A stretch of DNA of 64,000 nucleotides from Candidatus Melainabacteria bacterium (GTDB lineage: Bacteria; Cyanobacteriota; Vampirovibrionia; Gastranaerophilales; Gastranaerophilaceae), in the NCBI GenBank assembly GCA_022009935.1, contig CP091731.1:1426001-1490000 (forward strand), read 5' to 3'. The position numbers and the translations under genes are program-made. The notes below the pieces were generated by a model. The model saw only the letters and a list, made by a program, of their open reading frames with translations. It made no database searches and had not been told where the DNA came from. The number at the start of each line of letters is the position of its first letter. Position 1 is the stretch's first letter. Below are positions 62,464 to 64,000 of this stretch, in pieces.

Positions 62464-64000
62464 TTATTGCTTTAAATCATTTTGAGGTTGATTTTCTTGC
62501 AAAGCTGAATTGTCTTTAACATTTTCATTAACAAACGCTTGGGTATTTTCAACCCCAAACTGTTCAAGAGCATACTTAAAGCACTTATCCCAATTGATTT
62601 TTGAGTTAAAATCAGGAATTTTTGCAAAAGAAGAAATCAAATTGAAAAGCTGAGAAAATTTTGATTTTCTGTCTATTGAAGCTTTTCTATCACCATACCG
62701 ATAAAGAAAATCATAAGAACAACGGATAGAATCATCAACATCAATAAATTTGACTGCACCATTTTCGTTATAAACAATAGTTTCCGAACCAAACTTAAAA
62801 TTTGAAGTAATTTCAGCAACGGCTTGAATCATAGGAATAATAATTTTACGAGAAATAGAATCAATAATCATATTAAGCCGAATAGCCTGCGAAGAAACAG
62901 AATAACTAAACTCAGTAGCGGTTTTGTCAGTATTTTTATCCAATTGCCCGGACATATTCTTGAAAATTCCTGTTGCAGATTCAATCTGAGCTTTAAAGAA
63001 TTTAATAAAATCCCAGCCCTTGACAGCTTGTGTAAAATCAAGCGGTAAAGGTTGCTGTGGCATTAAAGCAGAATCATATTCAATAATTTTCCCCGGAGTT
63101 ACAACCTGTTCGCCCTTAAAACACCCTTTTGGAGCCAAATAAGGCGGATTAATTGTTAAAGACAGAGCATCCAATTGTTTATTTAATATTTCAGAGGAAA
63201 TAGAAGATAAAATCATAGCGACCTTCAAAGGAGAAACACCACGTTTAGTTTCCGGGTCTTCAATAACTGATGCATGAACAAAAGGGTTGATAACAAAAGG
63301 GTTAGGCTCAAACCGAACAACCTTTGTTCGAGCAACAACAGTAATTAAATAGTTTTTAAGCATAGTTCCGTCAGGTTTTTGAATATCACCATAAAACTCA
63401 AGAACCTCAAGCTTATTGCCTTTACGAGCTTTTGCTTTCATTAAATCGGAATTATAAACCGTTGAATAACCACCATCAACAATTTTGAATGAAGACAAAT
63501 TACCCAAAGTTTTGAGCGATTTAACACTTGATATTTGTTCAAGCTCATTGATTATTTCAGGCGATAGCATATTATTACTTTTGTTATCAATAATTTCATT
63601 AACATTAAGATAAGTCCGATAGATTTTAGCACAAGACCCAAAATTTTGCATATTTGAAATATCAAAAACAAAATCAGCTGGGTCAATGCATTTGACAGAA
63701 GATTCATCGTAAGCAACAACATCTTCAACAACAAACCCATCACAAGTTGGGTTTAAAAACTGTTCTTCAAGAGTTTGTGGTCGTCTTTTTTCTTATATTT
63801 AGTATTCCAACCGATAAATAAAGTAGCTTCACCTGCTTCAACGATGCTGTCAACAAGTTTCTCCATTTCATTTTTCAAATTCATTCTGTCAAACATATTA
63901 ACAAGCATTGCTTTATGAGAATTTGCAAGACTTTGTGCTTGCGGATTAATCCCAACAACATCAAACATACTTTCAGGGTTTGAATAGAGATTTTCAATCA
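62464..64000 (-). CDS. Phage portal protein, N-terminus beyond window
   Basis: At least 512 residues, shift near 63753-63790. SLKTLGNLSSFKIVDGGYST, KLEVLEFYGDIQKPDGTMLK, VIEDPETKRGVSPLKVAMIL and SGQLDKNTDKTATEFSYSVS are typical portal sequences of the P22/podovirus-like group. It forms the dodecameric DNA channel of the head. The gene continues past the right edge. Confidence 0.85.

Overview
The window looks like a chromosome segment of a low-GC bacterium whose best fit is the non-photosynthetic cyanobacterial sister lineage (Vampirovibrionia/Melainabacteria, probably gut Gastranaerophilales). That placement is an inference. It rests on a cyanobacterium-like VKOR-DsbA fusion, a class V aminotransferase next to serA, a partial flagellar basal-body operon, and many small proteins with a short N-terminal motif around a Phe (SFKS, NFGNN, SFG, MFKGK). 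No 16S gene or marker protein is present to prove it.

Read quality dominates interpretation. Most genes are broken by one-base shifts, usually in A or T runs, while the combined frames give full-length conserved proteins. I therefore report whole genes across these breaks. A few breaks are in-frame TAA codons instead (dpnII, 49035-49625, 58837-59941).

Layout. 0-8.3 kb: outer-membrane porin, VKOR-DsbA oxidase, class V aminotransferase, serA, CCA-adding enzyme, two related small membrane proteins and a zinc-ribbon protein. 8.2-15.7 kb (minus strand): TRIC-like channel, a large HD-domain protein, tRNA-Ser, a DpnII-type GATC restriction-modification pair, tRNA-Met and a nucleoside transporter. 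17.2-24.1 kb: flagellar rod and base genes (two FlgF/G-like, flgB, flgC, lytic transglycosylase, fliE, fliF, a protein at the fliG position, fliH). 24.2-33.5 kb: NUDIX/winged-helix regulator, then pyrH-frr-cdsA-rnc-rpe, panE, an acidic protein with a Tudor-like tail, and an FAD oxidoreductase. 36.5-48.5 kb: recF, a secreted protein, Nif3-like protein, coaBC, a sugar-nucleotide epimerase, ferritin, radical SAM protein, glnA, rsmI, map, adk.

Phage DNA occurs in two separated places: a tail-fibre end module (33.6-35.5 kb) and a head/packaging module on the minus strand (51.7-64 kb: terminase, GNAT protein, propeller-like structural protein, P22-like coat, portal). Between portal and coat lies the most unusual part of the window. 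Small plus-strand membrane genes, two of them near-identical copies, alternate with minus-strand gene starts. One of those starts leads into a truncated copy of a domain found whole in the neighbouring phage protein. The arrangement resembles a toxin/immunity or exclusion array. The phage region also holds a probable 66-nt small RNA and a 24-residue hydrophobic peptide with a structured leader, similar to a type I toxin.

Repeats are prominent: a multi-hairpin element of about 300-475 bp in two tandem pairs (35.5-36.5 kb and 40.4-41.2 kb) plus a remnant at 2.7 kb; a second element found inside one of those copies and also inside a phage gene; a direct duplication ahead of the flagellar operon; and a 93-bp tandem repeat grown from the 3' end of a gene at 49 kb.
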